DNA of 64,000 nucleotides from Polaribacter pacificus (GTDB taxonomy: Bacteria; Bacteroidota; Bacteroidia; Flavobacteriales; Flavobacteriaceae): NCBI RefSeq assembly GCF_038024035.1, contig NZ_CP150664.1:2294001-2358000 (forward strand). Direction: 5' to 3'. The notes below the pieces were generated by a model. The model did not search any database. It was not told the origin of the DNA and saw nothing but the letters and a program-made list of their open reading frames with translations. Shown one piece after another: positions 42,469 to 53,400 of this stretch. Each line of letters starts with the position of its first letter. Within the stretch, counting starts at the first letter, position 1. The position numbers and the translations under genes were made by a program.

Positions 42469-43425
42469 ATGAGTATACAATGGAATGGCGTAATGCCAGC
42501 CGTGTTTACATGGTTAAAAGAGTCAAAATCAGGTGCTCTTGAAATTGACCTTGATGCAACACAAAAACAGGCAGTAGGTATTTTAAAAACTCAAGGAAAG
42601 GGCGGAAGCAGAATGAGCGGACTTGTCGGCTCTGGAACTCTGGGTGAAAATAGCTACCTGAGCACCAAGCAGCGTCTTTCCTTACTTAGATCCCTTTCTG
42701 AGGTTGCTAAAGAATACAATGTCCCGTTGATTAGCGGAGCAGCTGCAGAAAGTAAGGAAGAACTTGCCAAAATTGTTGAAGGGCTTGCAACAGTTGGAGT
42801 TGATACAGTCATGGTCATGCCACCCAAAACTAAGGCGGTTCCTTCTGAAAAAGAAATGTATGAGTATTATGCACTTGCTGAAGCAACTGCAAAAGATGTA
42901 GGCCTAACAATTATGCCTTATAACAATCCTGATGCAGCCGGTTATCATGCACTCTCAACCGACCTTCTTTTAAGACTTTCAGTTCTTCCTAAGGTAACTG
43001 CTCTTAAAATATCGACTATAGATGTCTCAATTATTGAAACGCTGATGTTAGAGAACAAAGATTTAAAAATTTTGGCAGGAGTAGACACAGTCACTGTATA
43101 TGCAGGACTCGCTGGAGCAAGCGGTGGAGTTACAGGTGTAGGTACTATCTTTCCAAAAGCAAGTGTTACTATGCAGGAGTATGTTTTAAATGGAGAATGG
43201 GCTGAGGCAAACAAAATTTCTCAGGCTTTAAATTCCTTATCGTATCTGGATGCTCAGCCGCTGCTTATGGAATATCTTAAACTTGCTATGGGAATTCATC
43301 ATAATGATGTTGCTGGAGGGCTGCGTACCTTTGGTAAGAAATTAACCCAACAGCAAATTGATGATGTCCGTGCAAGATATATTTTGGCAAAAGAAAGACT
43401 TGAAGTTCTGGACTTAATAGGTTAA
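42469..43425 (+). CDS. DapA-family lyase, likely pyrroline-4-hydroxy-2-carboxylate deaminase
   Basis: A 318-residue TIM-barrel protein of the dihydrodipicolinate synthase family. The Schiff-base Lys is Lys180 (VTALKISTID), the Tyr is in MPYNNP (151), and the phosphate-like loop is GSGTLGE (54-60). In the hydroxyproline pathway such an enzyme removes ammonia from delta1-pyrroline-4-hydroxy-2-carboxylate to give 2-oxoglutarate semialdehyde. The neighbouring genes support this over lysine biosynthesis. Counted by eye, 28 of 42 Leu codons are CTN, against roughly a quarter in the next gene, where TTA/TTG dominate. This suggests a different origin. It is first in the operon. Confidence 0.82.
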   Translation: MSIQWNGVMPAVFTWLKESKSGALEIDLDATQKQAVGILKTQGKGGSRMSGLVGSGTLGENSYLSTKQRLSLLRSLSEVAKEYNVPLISGAAAESKEELAKIVEGLATVGVDTVMVMPPKTKAVPSEKEMYEYYALAEATAKDVGLTIMPYNNPDAAGYHALSTDLLLRLSVLPKVTALKISTIDVSIIETLMLENKDLKILAGVDTVTVYAGLAGASGGVTGVGTIFPKASVTMQEYVLNGEWAEANKISQALNSLSYLDAQPLLMEYLKLAMGIHHNDVAGGLRTFGKKLTQQQIDDVRARYILAKERLEVLDLIG

Positions 43426-43499
43426 GTTTTTCAAGACTTAAAAATACTAGCTTACAAACCAGTAAATTTGAAAAAAAAACATTTAAAAAATAAGTAAGG

Positions 43500-45083
43500 A
43501 TGATTACAGGAAAAAATTATATCGGAAATCAACTTTCTGCAAACGGAAATAAAACATATACAACATTCAATCCGCAAACCAATCAAGAAAACAAAGTTGT
43601 TTTTACAGAAGCAACTTCAGAAGAAATAGACCAAGCCGTTCTTTTAGCAACAGAGGCTTTTGCAAGTTTTAGAAACACTTCTAAAGAGCAAAAAGCAGCC
43701 TTTTTAAATGCCATTGCAGATGAGATTTTAGCTTTGGGAGATGAGCTGTTAGAAACCTATTGTTCAGAATCTGGATTGCCTCAAGGAAGAGCCATGGGAG
43801 AACGAGGAAGAACCATGGGGCAGTTGCGTAGTTTTGCTGAGTTGGTTTTAGAAGGTTCTTGGGTAGAAGCTAGCATAGACACAGCTCAACCAGACAGAGC
43901 TCCAATGCCAAAACCCGACGTTCGAAAAATGAATATTCCATTAGGACCTGTCGTTGTTTTTGGAGCCAGTAATTTTCCGTTGGCATACTCTACCGCAGGA
44001 GGAGATACAGCAGCAGCTTTAGCAGCTGGTTGTCCGGTATTGGTCAAATCACATCCAATGCATGCAGGTACTGGAGAGTTAATTTCCTCGGCTATTATCA
44101 AAGCAGCAAAAGACACAGGAATGCCAAATGGTGTTTTTTCAAATCTTAACAGTAGTGGTATCGAAGTCGGACAGCAATTGGTCAATCATCCAAAGGTAAA
44201 AGCTGTAGGTTTTACAGGAAGCATTAGAGGAGGTAGAGCCTTGTATGATTTGGCTGCCAAAAGACCAGAGCCTATCCCTGTTTTTGCAGAAATGGGAAGT
44301 GTAAACCCTGTTGTTGTACTGCCAAAAGCTTTAGAAAATAGAGCTGCAGCTTTAGCAAAAACCTATGCACAATCGATTACTTTAGGTACAGGGCAATTTT
44401 GTACTAATCCAGGCTTAATTTTAGGAATCAAAGGAGCTGCACTCACAGAATTTATAAATGTATTAGCATCTGAGATTGTGACCATAGATCCTGGATGTAT
44501 GTTGCATCCTAATATTTTGGGAGCTTATGAAGCAAACAAAGAAAAAGCTATTTCGCAAGAAGGTTTAACACTTGCTGCTCATTACCAAAATGATGTGGCA
44601 ACCAATTTTGCAAAACAAGCAATTGCCACTGTTAATGGAGCCACTTTTTTAGCCAATCCACAATTACATCAAGAAGTTTTTGGACCCTATTCTATTGTGG
44701 TACAATGCGATGATGCAAATCAGCTAGAAGAACTTATTTTGCAACTAGAAGGACAATTAACCGGAACGGTAATCGCAGACGATAATGAAACTGCAAACTA
44801 TCCAGGTGTTATTGCAGCAGTTCAAAACAGAGTAGGACGAATTATTTTTAATGGCGTTCCGACAGGTGTAGAGGTTTGTCCATCAATGGTACACGGAGGA
44901 CCTTACCCTGCATCAACAGATTCTAGATTTACTGCAGTAGGTGTTAGTTCTATTGCTCGATGGGTTCGACCATTTAGCTATCAAGATTGGCCAAATAAAT
45001 TATTACCTTTAGAATTGAAAAATGAAAACCCATTGGGTATTTTACGCTTGGTCAATAATCAGAAAACAACCGATAAAATTTAA
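43500..45083 (+). CDS. 2-oxoglutarate semialdehyde dehydrogenase (NADP+)
   Basis: A 527-residue aldehyde dehydrogenase. Catalytic Cys301 lies in GTGQFCTNPG and Glu264 in FAEMGSVNP; the nucleotide-binding GFTGS is at 237-241. It is the size of the NADP-dependent ketoglutarate-semialdehyde dehydrogenase subgroup. Its role here would be the last step, from 2-oxoglutarate semialdehyde to 2-oxoglutarate, which enters the TCA cycle. The next gene starts 4 bases after its stop, so they are co-transcribed. A fatty or aromatic aldehyde substrate is less likely in this context. Confidence 0.88.
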   Translation: MITGKNYIGNQLSANGNKTYTTFNPQTNQENKVVFTEATSEEIDQAVLLATEAFASFRNTSKEQKAAFLNAIADEILALGDELLETYCSESGLPQGRAMGERGRTMGQLRSFAELVLEGSWVEASIDTAQPDRAPMPKPDVRKMNIPLGPVVVFGASNFPLAYSTAGGDTAAALAAGCPVLVKSHPMHAGTGELISSAIIKAAKDTGMPNGVFSNLNSSGIEVGQQLVNHPKVKAVGFTGSIRGGRALYDLAAKRPEPIPVFAEMGSVNPVVVLPKALENRAAALAKTYAQSITLGTGQFCTNPGLILGIKGAALTEFINVLASEIVTIDPGCMLHPNILGAYEANKEKAISQEGLTLAAHYQNDVATNFAKQAIATVNGATFLANPQLHQEVFGPYSIVVQCDDANQLEELILQLEGQLTGTVIADDNETANYPGVIAAVQNRVGRIIFNGVPTGVEVCPSMVHGGPYPASTDSRFTAVGVSSIARWVRPFSYQDWPNKLLPLELKNENPLGILRLVNNQKTTDKI

Positions 45084-45087
45084 AAAG

Positions 45088-46809
45088 ATGAAAAATAAAA
45101 TCTTAGGAATGCTCATTTTAATATTGAGCATTTTTGCATGTAAAAAAGAATCTTCAAAAGATTTATTAACACAGGCGATTAAAGAATACGAAACCGAGCG
45201 GACCTATGATTTTAAAAGAAGTGAATCAGTAGAAAATACCATAGCGTATTATCAAAAGGAATCTGATTTTGCTGTGCAATTGTTGGAGAAACTTTCAAAA
45301 ATTGACGCTGCTGGTTTGTCTAAAACTGATCAAATTTCTTTAGAGTTGTTAGCCTTTACCTTACAAGATAAGGTAGATACACACACCTATAAAATGTATC
45401 TAAATCCTATTACTAATGAGTCGGCTTTCCATTTAAATTTGAGCAATATGGCAAATAGGAATTTTAAAGACAAAAAGCAGGCGCTGTCTTATCTAAAGCA
45501 ACTGTCTGATTTGCCAAAACGAATTGATTATAATCTAAATTTGTTAAGTGCAGGTGTTAAAGAAGGGATTTCTCAGCCAAAAGCAGTGTTTTACAACTAT
45601 GAAAACACCTACGATAAGCATATTGTTTCTGATGTTACTCAAAGTGAATTTTACAAGCCTTTTATAAATTTGCCAAAGACTTTTTCTGAAAGCTTAAAGG
45701 ACTCTTTAGTTGTAGAAGCAAAGAAGAGTGTGCAAAGCAATGCCATAGATCAATACAAAAAAATTAAGGCATTTTTTGAGGAAGAATATTTTCCGAATAC
45801 CAGAAAAGGATTAGGAGTAAGTACAATTCCAAATGGTAAAGAATTTTATCAAAACAGAATTGATTTTTATACTACTAGCAAGGAGTATACTGCAGAGGAT
45901 ATTCATCAGATTGGCTTAAAAGAAGTGGCTAGAATTAAGGCAGAGATGCAGCAAATTATCACTGATTTAGGCTTTAAAGGGAGCTTTTCAGATTTTTTAA
46001 AATTCTTAAGAACAGATAAACAGTTTTATGCAAAAACGCCTAAAGAGCTGTTGATGTATGCACGTGATATTGCAAAAAGAATTGATGCAGAATTGCCGAA
46101 GTTTTTTAAAACCCTCCCAAGAAAACCTTATGGAGTTGTTCCTGTGCCAGCAGCCATTGCACCTAATTATACAAGTGGGCGCTATTCAGGATCTAGAGGT
46201 GAGACAACTGCCGGTTTTTATTGGGTAAACACCTATAATTTACCTAGTAGAACCTTATATACCATTCCTGCATTAACTGCGCATGAAGCTGTCCCTGGAC
46301 ATCACTTGCAAATTTCATTAAACAATGAGTTGCCAGACACATTTCCTAGATTTAGAAGAGGTTTATATCTTTCTGCTTTTGGAGAAGGTTGGGGATTGTA
46401 CTCAGAATATCTAGCAGATGAAATGAATATTTATACCACTCCCTATGAAAAGTTTGGTCAGCTAACTTATGAAATGTGGAGAGCCTGTAGACTAGTTGTA
46501 GATACAGGAGTACATGCAAAAGGTTGGACCCGTCAGCAAATGATTGATTATATGGCTGCCAATACGGCTTTGTCTATGCATGAAGTAACCACAGAAACAG
46601 ACCGATACATCTCTTGGCCAGGACAAGCCTTATCGTATAAGATGGGTGAGATTAAGATTCGAGAAATGCGCAAAAAAGCTGAAGCTGCTTTGGGTGAGAA
46701 ATTTAATATTAGAGACTTTCACGAAGTAATTTTAGGAGAAGGAACCGTTACCTTATCCATCATAGAGAAACGAGTAAATAGTTATATAGAGCAGATAAAA
46801 AATGAGTAA
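45088..46809 (+). CDS. DUF885 lipoprotein (metallopeptidase-like)
   Basis: A 573-residue protein. The start at 45088 is preferred over an in-frame ATG at 45022, since it gives a lipoprotein signal (ILSIFAC, Cys at about 18), and the earlier one overlaps the preceding gene. The metal-binding segment TAHEAVPGHHLQISL (HExxxGH, about 403-417) and the Glu in FGEGWGLYSEYLADE (about 437-451) are typical of the DUF885 family, which resembles zinc peptidases. It should sit in the periplasm or on a membrane. In this operon it may process proline/hydroxyproline peptides, by inference from position. Confidence 0.82.
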   Translation: MKNKILGMLILILSIFACKKESSKDLLTQAIKEYETERTYDFKRSESVENTIAYYQKESDFAVQLLEKLSKIDAAGLSKTDQISLELLAFTLQDKVDTHTYKMYLNPITNESAFHLNLSNMANRNFKDKKQALSYLKQLSDLPKRIDYNLNLLSAGVKEGISQPKAVFYNYENTYDKHIVSDVTQSEFYKPFINLPKTFSESLKDSLVVEAKKSVQSNAIDQYKKIKAFFEEEYFPNTRKGLGVSTIPNGKEFYQNRIDFYTTSKEYTAEDIHQIGLKEVARIKAEMQQIITDLGFKGSFSDFLKFLRTDKQFYAKTPKELLMYARDIAKRIDAELPKFFKTLPRKPYGVVPVPAAIAPNYTSGRYSGSRGETTAGFYWVNTYNLPSRTLYTIPALTAHEAVPGHHLQISLNNELPDTFPRFRRGLYLSAFGEGWGLYSEYLADEMNIYTTPYEKFGQLTYEMWRACRLVVDTGVHAKGWTRQQMIDYMAANTALSMHEVTTETDRYISWPGQALSYKMGEIKIREMRKKAEAALGEKFNIRDFHEVILGEGTVTLSIIEKRVNSYIEQIKNE

Positions 46810-47812
46810 GAAAACTTTTTTTTGTGTTGATGCACATACCTGTGGAAATCCTGTCCGAGTAGTTGCAGGAGGTGGTCCAAATTTGGTTGGGAACACCATG
46901 AGTGAAAAACGCCAACATTTTTTAAAAGACTATGATTGGATTCGCAAGGGGTTAATGTTTGAGCCCCGAGGTCACGATATGATGAGTGGTAGCATTCTGT
47001 TTCCACCCCATGATCCAGCCAATGATTTTGCAATTTTGTTTATAGAAACATCGGGTTGTTTGCCCATGTGTGGACACGGAACCATCGGAACCATTACCAT
47101 TGCAATAGAAGAGGGTTTAATTACACCAAAAGTGCCAGGAAAAATAAGAATGGAAGCTCCAGCTGGTTTAGTAGACATCGCTTATGGTCAAACAGGAAAC
47201 AAAGTTGATTGGGTTCGATTGACCAATGTCAAAAGTTATTTGGCGGCAGAAAATCTAAGTATTGATTGTCCAGAATTAGGAGAGGTTAGCTTTGATGTGG
47301 CATATGGAGGAAATTACTATGCCATAGTAGATCCTCAGAAAAACTTTTCGGGAGTCCATGATTTTACTGCGTCTAAAATTATTCAGTACTCTCAGGTAGT
47401 TAGACAAAGAATCAATGAAAAATATCCAAATCAATTTATCCATCCAGAAAATGATACCATTAGAGATGTAACCCATATGCTCTGGACAGGAAATCCAATT
47501 GACCCAACATCATCTGGGAGAAATGCTGTTTTTTATGGCGATAAAGCCATTGATAGAAGCCCTTGTGGCACAGGAACATCAGCAAGATTAGCGCAGCTAT
47601 ACGCAAAAGGAAAGTTGCAGCTAGGTGAGGCCTTTGTACATGAAAGTTTTATCGGGAGCAAATTTATCGGACGCGTAGAAGAAGCAACAAGTTTGGCAGG
47701 AAAACCAGCTATTATTCCAAGCATTGAAGGTTGGGCCAAAGTATATGGCTATAACAATATTATTATTGATGAAGAAGATGATCCGTATGCACATGGGTTT
47801 CAGGTAATTTAA
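46802..47812 (+). CDS. 4-hydroxyproline 2-epimerase (proline racemase family)
   Basis: A 336-residue cytosolic enzyme. The two catalytic Cys are Cys90 (MCGHGTIG) and Cys255 (SPCGTGTSA), the acid-base pair of this family; both present means an epimerase/racemase rather than a dehydratase, which has Thr at the second site. The reaction would turn trans-4-hydroxy-L-proline into cis-4-hydroxy-D-proline, the first pathway step. Its ATG overlaps the upstream stop by 8 bases, so it is translationally coupled. Proline racemase is the alternative, but the gene context favours hydroxyproline. Confidence 0.9.
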   Translation: MSKKTFFCVDAHTCGNPVRVVAGGGPNLVGNTMSEKRQHFLKDYDWIRKGLMFEPRGHDMMSGSILFPPHDPANDFAILFIETSGCLPMCGHGTIGTITIAIEEGLITPKVPGKIRMEAPAGLVDIAYGQTGNKVDWVRLTNVKSYLAAENLSIDCPELGEVSFDVAYGGNYYAIVDPQKNFSGVHDFTASKIIQYSQVVRQRINEKYPNQFIHPENDTIRDVTHMLWTGNPIDPTSSGRNAVFYGDKAIDRSPCGTGTSARLAQLYAKGKLQLGEAFVHESFIGSKFIGRVEEATSLAGKPAIIPSIEGWAKVYGYNNIIIDEEDDPYAHGFQVI

Positions 47813-47902
47813 CAACATAAGTGTAGTGTAAATTAGCATTAAGAATGAACGTGTTTTTGGAAATTAGACAAAAACCTATTTGGAATTTTAATTGGAACCA
47901 AA

Positions 47903-49150
47903 ATGAGTAAAAGTGTTGTAATTATCGGTGGAGGTATCATTGGATTGTGTACCGCCTACTACCTTCAAAAGGAAGGCTGTAAGGTAACCATAATTGATAA
48001 ATCTAATTTTAGTAGTGGAGCCTCTTATGTCAATGCGGGCTATATTACACCTAGTCATTTTATTCCATTGGCAGCGCCAGGAATGATTAGCAAAGGACTA
48101 AAATGGATGTTTAATTCATCGAGTCCTTTTTATGTAAAGCCACGTTTGGATTCAGATTTTTTGCAATGGTCCTGGGCCTTTAAAAAATCAGCAACAGCAG
48201 AGAAAGTAGCACAAGCCATACCTGTTATAAAAGACATTAACCTTTTTGGACGAGACTTGTATCAAGCAATGAAAACTTCTAATGAATTTGATTTTAGTTT
48301 TGATAAAAAAGGCTTGTTAATGTATTATCAATCTGATAAGGTTGGAGAAGAAGAATGGTCAATCGGTCAACAAGGAATTAAAGAAGGTCTACAAGTTGAG
48401 TTGCTAAGCAAGGCTCAAGTAGAAACACTACAACCCAATCTAAACCTAGATATTAAAGGCGCTGTGTATTTTCATTCAGATGCCCATATGACTCCAACAG
48501 AATTTATGCCACAGCTCTTGGCGAATCTCAAGTCTAAAGGAGTGCAGATTTTTGAAAATGAAGAGGTTAAAGACTTAGAGATAGATGCTAAGGGCATTCG
48601 CAAAGTAATCACAAATAAAAGAACGCTAACAGCTGATGAATACGTTTTGGCAGCTGGTAGTTGGAGCCCTTTACTCACAAAAAAACTGGGTTTAAAAATC
48701 CCGATTCAAGCGGGTAAAGGCTACGCAATTAATGTAAAAAGAGAAACGAATATCAATATTCCTGCGATTTTAGCGGAGGCAAAAGTAGCAGTAACTCCTA
48801 TGAATGGATTTACCCGTTTTGCTGGGACCATGGAAATTGGTGGAATCAACCACAATATAAATCCAGCTCGCGTTGCTGCTATTGCCGCTGCAGCAGCTCG
48901 CTATTATCCAGATATTAATATTACTACCCAAGAAAAGGCAGCAGCAGTTTGTGGTTTGAGACCCTGTTCACCAGATGGGATTCCATATATCGGAAAATCA
49001 TCCAAGGCCAACAATCTAACCATTGCAACAGGACATGCAATGATGGGCTGGAGCTTAGGGCCCGCAACAGGTAAAATGGTTTCAGAGATTATTACAGGAC
49101 AAAAGAGTTCTTTAAACCTAGCTCCGTTTCATCCAGATAGAAAATTTTAA
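47903..49150 (+). CDS. FAD-dependent D-hydroxyproline dehydrogenase (DadA-like)
   Basis: A 415-residue flavoenzyme. The FAD-binding motif SVVIIGGGIIGLCTAYYL is at about 3-20. The C-terminal GLRPCSPDGIPYIGKS and TGHAMMGWSLGPATGKM are typical of the DadA/D-amino-acid dehydrogenase family. In this cluster it should oxidise cis-4-hydroxy-D-proline to delta1-pyrroline-4-hydroxy-2-carboxylate and feed electrons to the quinone pool. It has no transmembrane segment. It follows the epimerase by 90 bases and precedes an Xaa-Pro peptidase gene. Confidence 0.9.
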   Translation: MSKSVVIIGGGIIGLCTAYYLQKEGCKVTIIDKSNFSSGASYVNAGYITPSHFIPLAAPGMISKGLKWMFNSSSPFYVKPRLDSDFLQWSWAFKKSATAEKVAQAIPVIKDINLFGRDLYQAMKTSNEFDFSFDKKGLLMYYQSDKVGEEEWSIGQQGIKEGLQVELLSKAQVETLQPNLNLDIKGAVYFHSDAHMTPTEFMPQLLANLKSKGVQIFENEEVKDLEIDAKGIRKVITNKRTLTADEYVLAAGSWSPLLTKKLGLKIPIQAGKGYAINVKRETNINIPAILAEAKVAVTPMNGFTRFAGTMEIGGINHNINPARVAAIAAAAARYYPDINITTQEKAAAVCGLRPCSPDGIPYIGKSSKANNLTIATGHAMMGWSLGPATGKMVSEIITGQKSSLNLAPFHPDRKF

Positions 49151-49169
49151 AAAAGTAAATTCATTAAAA

Positions 49170-50384
49170 ATGATAGGAATAGGAGGATCAACTATTGATC
49201 AAGAATTAAAGGCTATAGTACCCAGTGCTCATCTTGTTGAGCCCATTAAAAAGGAAGAATATCAAGCGAGAATTCAGAAAGCTTGTGCTTTGATGAAAAC
49301 TAAAAACATTAAGGTTCTGTATTTAAATGCAGGGACCAACTTGTATTATTTTACAGGAATGAAATGGAATTCTAGTGAACGAATGGTAGGAGCGCTTTTA
49401 TTTCAAGACGGATCACTTCATTTTATAGCTCCAGAATTTGAAAAAGGCACCATCCTAGATTTTATGCTTATAGAAGGAGAGATTCATTGTTGGGAAGAGC
49501 ATGAGTCTCCATATCAACTCTGTATGGATATACTTACTTCAAAGTCATTGACAGAGGGAGTAATCGCTCTAGATGAGAGTACGCCATTTTTTATTGTTGA
49601 TGGTCTTGAGCACTGCAAAGGTCGTTTTGATTTTATCAATGCGAAAAGCATTACAGCAACCTGTAGGATGGTAAAGTCTGATGCAGAAATTGCCATCATG
49701 CAACAGGCCATGAACATTACCTTAGAGGTGCAAAAAGCAGCTGCAAGAATTTTAAGGGTCGGTATTTCTGCCAAAGAAGTAACTGATTTTATTCATCAAG
49801 CTCATATTAGATACGGAATTCCTTCGGGCTCTTATTTTTGTATCGTACTATTTGGTGTAGATTCGTCATTTCCTCATGGTGTAAAATCACCAAAAAATTT
49901 AGAAGAAAATGAAGTAGTCTTAATTGATACAGGTTGTATGCTACACCACTATATTTCTGATCTTACAAGAACCTATGTTTTTGGAGAAGCTAATGACTTA
50001 CAACGAAAAATTTGGAACATCGAAAAAGAAACCCAACAGGCAGCTTTTGATGCTGCACAGCTTGGAGGGACTTGCGCAATGGTAGATGCAGCATCTAGAC
50101 GTGTATTAGAATCACATAAGTTAGGACCTGATTACAAATTGCCAGGGCTGCCTCACAGAACAGGTCATGGAATCGGCTTAGACATTCACGAGTGGCCATA
50201 TTTGGTTAGCAGCGATCAGACTATTTTAGAAGCAGGAATGACCTTTAGTAATGAGCCAATGATTTGTGTCCCTAATGAGTTTGGAATTCGATTTGAAGAC
50301 CATATTTATATGACTAGCACAGGGCCAAAATGGTTTACTGAACCCATGAAGACCATCGAAGACCCGTTTGGGTACTCGTCTTAA
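49170..50384 (+). CDS. M24 aminopeptidase P-like cytosolic peptidase
   Basis: A 404-residue protein with no signal peptide. All five metal ligands are present: Asp in LIDTGCM, Asp in ISDLTRTY, His in RTGHGIGLD, Glu in SNEPMICV and Glu in RFEDHIYM. Aminopeptidase P-type enzymes release an N-terminal residue before Pro. Collagen-derived peptides are rich in Gly-Pro-Hyp, so a dipeptidase or Xaa-Pro/Hyp peptidase at the end of this operon fits as the supplier of free hydroxyproline. That use is inferred from the neighbours. A strong terminator follows. Confidence 0.88.
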   Translation: MIGIGGSTIDQELKAIVPSAHLVEPIKKEEYQARIQKACALMKTKNIKVLYLNAGTNLYYFTGMKWNSSERMVGALLFQDGSLHFIAPEFEKGTILDFMLIEGEIHCWEEHESPYQLCMDILTSKSLTEGVIALDESTPFFIVDGLEHCKGRFDFINAKSITATCRMVKSDAEIAIMQQAMNITLEVQKAAARILRVGISAKEVTDFIHQAHIRYGIPSGSYFCIVLFGVDSSFPHGVKSPKNLEENEVVLIDTGCMLHHYISDLTRTYVFGEANDLQRKIWNIEKETQQAAFDAAQLGGTCAMVDAASRRVLESHKLGPDYKLPGLPHRTGHGIGLDIHEWPYLVSSDQTILEAGMTFSNEPMICVPNEFGIRFEDHIYMTSTGPKWFTEPMKTIEDPFGYSS

Positions 50385-50390
50385 TTATAT

Positions 50391-50424
50391 AAAAAAACCT
50401 TAGGTGTTTGCCTAAGGTTTTTTT
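50391..50424. terminator. bidirectional terminator between convergent operons
   Basis: A perfect 14-bp stem, AAAAAAACCTTAGG and its complement, has the loop TGTTTG. It lies between the stop codons of the M24 gene and the amidohydrolase and has A and T flanks for use in both directions. Confidence 0.9.
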
Positions 50425-50432
50425 GTGTTTAC

Positions 50433-53400
50433 TTAGTTAGCGTGACAGCTACAGGTTGGTATGGTAAAACTGTTGGTGGCTGCATTCAAAGGAACCCCTT
50501 GATTGTATTTGCCATTTTCCCAATAAAACTTTGTGCGTGGCTTATTGTAATTGCCAATTTCATTCATGGTGTTAATGTCATACAAACGACCATTAACCAT
50601 AGTATAATGAACAGAGTTCGAATTTTGTATGTCTTCTAAAGGGTTTTTGTCGAGTACAATTAAATCGGCTAATTTTCCAACTTTTAAAGAGCCTAACTCA
50701 TCTCCAACACCTATGTATTCTGCACCATTAATGGTGGCAGCTTTTAGGGCTTCTAAATTGCTTAGCCCACCTTGTTGTAGCATCCACAGCTCCCAGTGAG
50801 CTCCCAAACCTTGTAATTGACCATGAGCTCCTAAATTTACTTTGACACCAAGTTTAGAAAGATCTGTTACTGTTTTAGAAGTCAAAATATGGCCATTTTC
50901 ATATTCTTCGTCCGGAATCATTGTTCTGTGACGCGATCGGGTATCAACCACATAACGAGGCGTGTACTTAAGGAGTGTTTTGTTTTCCCATACATTGCTT
51001 TTTTGATACCAGTAATATTCACCACTCATTCCTGCATAATTTACAATCAAAGTAGGCGTATAGCCAGTTGCGCTATTTTTCCAGAGCGTCAATACATCTT
51101 TATATACTGGAGCTACCGGTATGTTGTGCTCAATTCCGGTATGACCATCAAAGATCATACTCATATTTGAATAGAAGTTAGAGCCCCCTTCAGGAACGAC
51201 ATTTACACCCAGTTCTTTTGCTGCTTGCATAATTTGCTGACGTTGTTCTCTTCTTGGTTGGTTGTAACTTTTTACTGATTTTGCCCCAAAAGCTTTGGTT
51301 CTTGCAATGGCAAAGCGCGCATCGTCTAAGCTGTTAACCACTGCTTTAAAATCACCTTCGGCACCATATAAGATAAAGCCAGTAGAAAACATTCTAGGCC
51401 CAACAATTTCTCCACTACGTTGTAATTCTTCAAGTGTAAAAGCTGCCGCAGTATTTACAGAAGGGTCATGAGAGGTGGTTACTCCAAAGGCTAAGTTTGT
51501 GTAAAACTGCCAGTGTTTTTGAGTGCTTAGCCCGTTTCTAAAAGCACCTACATGGGCATGTACATCTACCATTCCTGGCATGATGGTTTTGCCCTTCATA
51601 TCATAAATTTTTGTTCCTGACGGAATCTTAACGCTTGATGATTTTCCTATTTTTTCTATCTCATTTTGATTCACAATGATGGTTCCACTTTCGATAATTT
51701 TATCGTTTTCCATAGTAATCAAACGCGCATTGGTAAAGGCGATTCTGCCTTGTGGTACATCGGTTTTAACCTCGAGTCCAACTTTTATTCCTGCTGGAGC
51801 ATTGCTAATCAAATTAGTGTTGGCAAAAGGGTTCTGCGTATTGTCAGTGATGTTTTTAGTAAAGTATTCATCACCTAAAGTCCAATGAACCTGCTTACTA
51901 TTGTTAGACCAATGCAAGTTGATTCCCGCATTTTCTGATAAGCTTTCGACTTTAAAAGAACTGCTATTGGTGTCTAAGTTAATGGTACTTCCGTTATGAA
52001 CAAAAGGAGCCACATACAATTTGTGCAAATGAATAAATGAAATCCATTTATTGTCAGGGCTAGGGACCAATCTATTTGCATGTTTAGAACTAAAATGACT
52101 TTGTCTTTTTTGACCTTCTAAATCAAAACTGACTAAGGTTTTGGTTAGTCCTCCCATAAACGAGCCACCGGTTTGAACAAAAATGCGATCTCCTTTGGCG
52201 TTAAAGATTGGAAAATCACCTCCGTCTGCAATTTTTTTAGCTTCGCTTCCATTGGCATTCATTAAATAAATTCCAGTTTTTTTAGTAAAATCATAGCCTT
52301 GATCTCCGTTTCCTCCTTCTTTTTTATAGACAATTTTTTGATTGTTAGGTGCAAATGAAGGCATTCTATAGATCCCTTTTTCTTTGGTTAATTGTTGATG
52401 ATTACTTCCGTTGATGTCAATTTTATGAACTGCACCCAAGTTTTCATCGTTCCACGTAACAAATACCACTGATTTTCCATCCGAAGAAAAACTTGGGTCT
52501 CCTTCAAAATCAGTTAGGTTGGTGATTCTTTGTGGGGTTCCGTTTGGTAAACTTTTTCTGTAGATATGTCCAAGCGAAGTAAAGATGAGTGTTTTACCAT
52601 CTGCAGAGGTCTTGGCATCTTTAATCATTTTAGAGGTAAAGCTTTTACTAAAGACCTGTCTTTTTACTTTTTGGGTCTCTGCCAGCTTAATTTTCTCATC
52701 CACTTCAAAAGGGATTTCTGTTAGCTTTTTAGTATCAATATTTAATTTGTTTATTTTTCCACCAGACCAAATAATCAAGTCTTTGTTGTTTTTAAGCCAA
52801 GTAAAATGAGGATAGACACCAAACACAGCCCAAGCTTCTTGCTGGTCTTTGTTTAGGTCAAAATACACAGGCCATTCTTCTCCAGTTTCTAAGTTGTGGA
52901 TGTATAAAACAGATTTGGTTCTTACCCGCTTAACAAAAGCGAGAAGTTTTCCATCTTTAGAAATAACGGGTCTTGCAGCACCACCTGGACCACCAGTAAT
53001 CTGTTTTATTTTACCGGTAGTAAAATCATATTGTTTAATGACATAGATCTGATTGTTAGGGTCTTTGTTGTAGTTAAAAGCGCCTCCAGGATACATGTCT
53101 TCTGCAAAATAAAGATACCTTCCGTCAGATGATATAGAAGGGTCATTGACATCTTGCTGGTCGTTCTTTCTACTTGTCAACTTAAGGCCTGCAGCTCCAG
53201 ATAATGGGTATTGCCACATTTCTCCAGCACCTACAGAACGAGTAGAGGTATAGTGTTTTCTCGCTACTACTGATTTTCCGTCTGGAGTCCAAACGGCATT
53301 GTTAAGCAGTCTAAATTTTTCTTTGGTTAAAGATTTTGCATTTTTACCATCGGCAGTCATAATCCAGATATTGTTACCGCCTTCTGCATCACTGGTAAAT

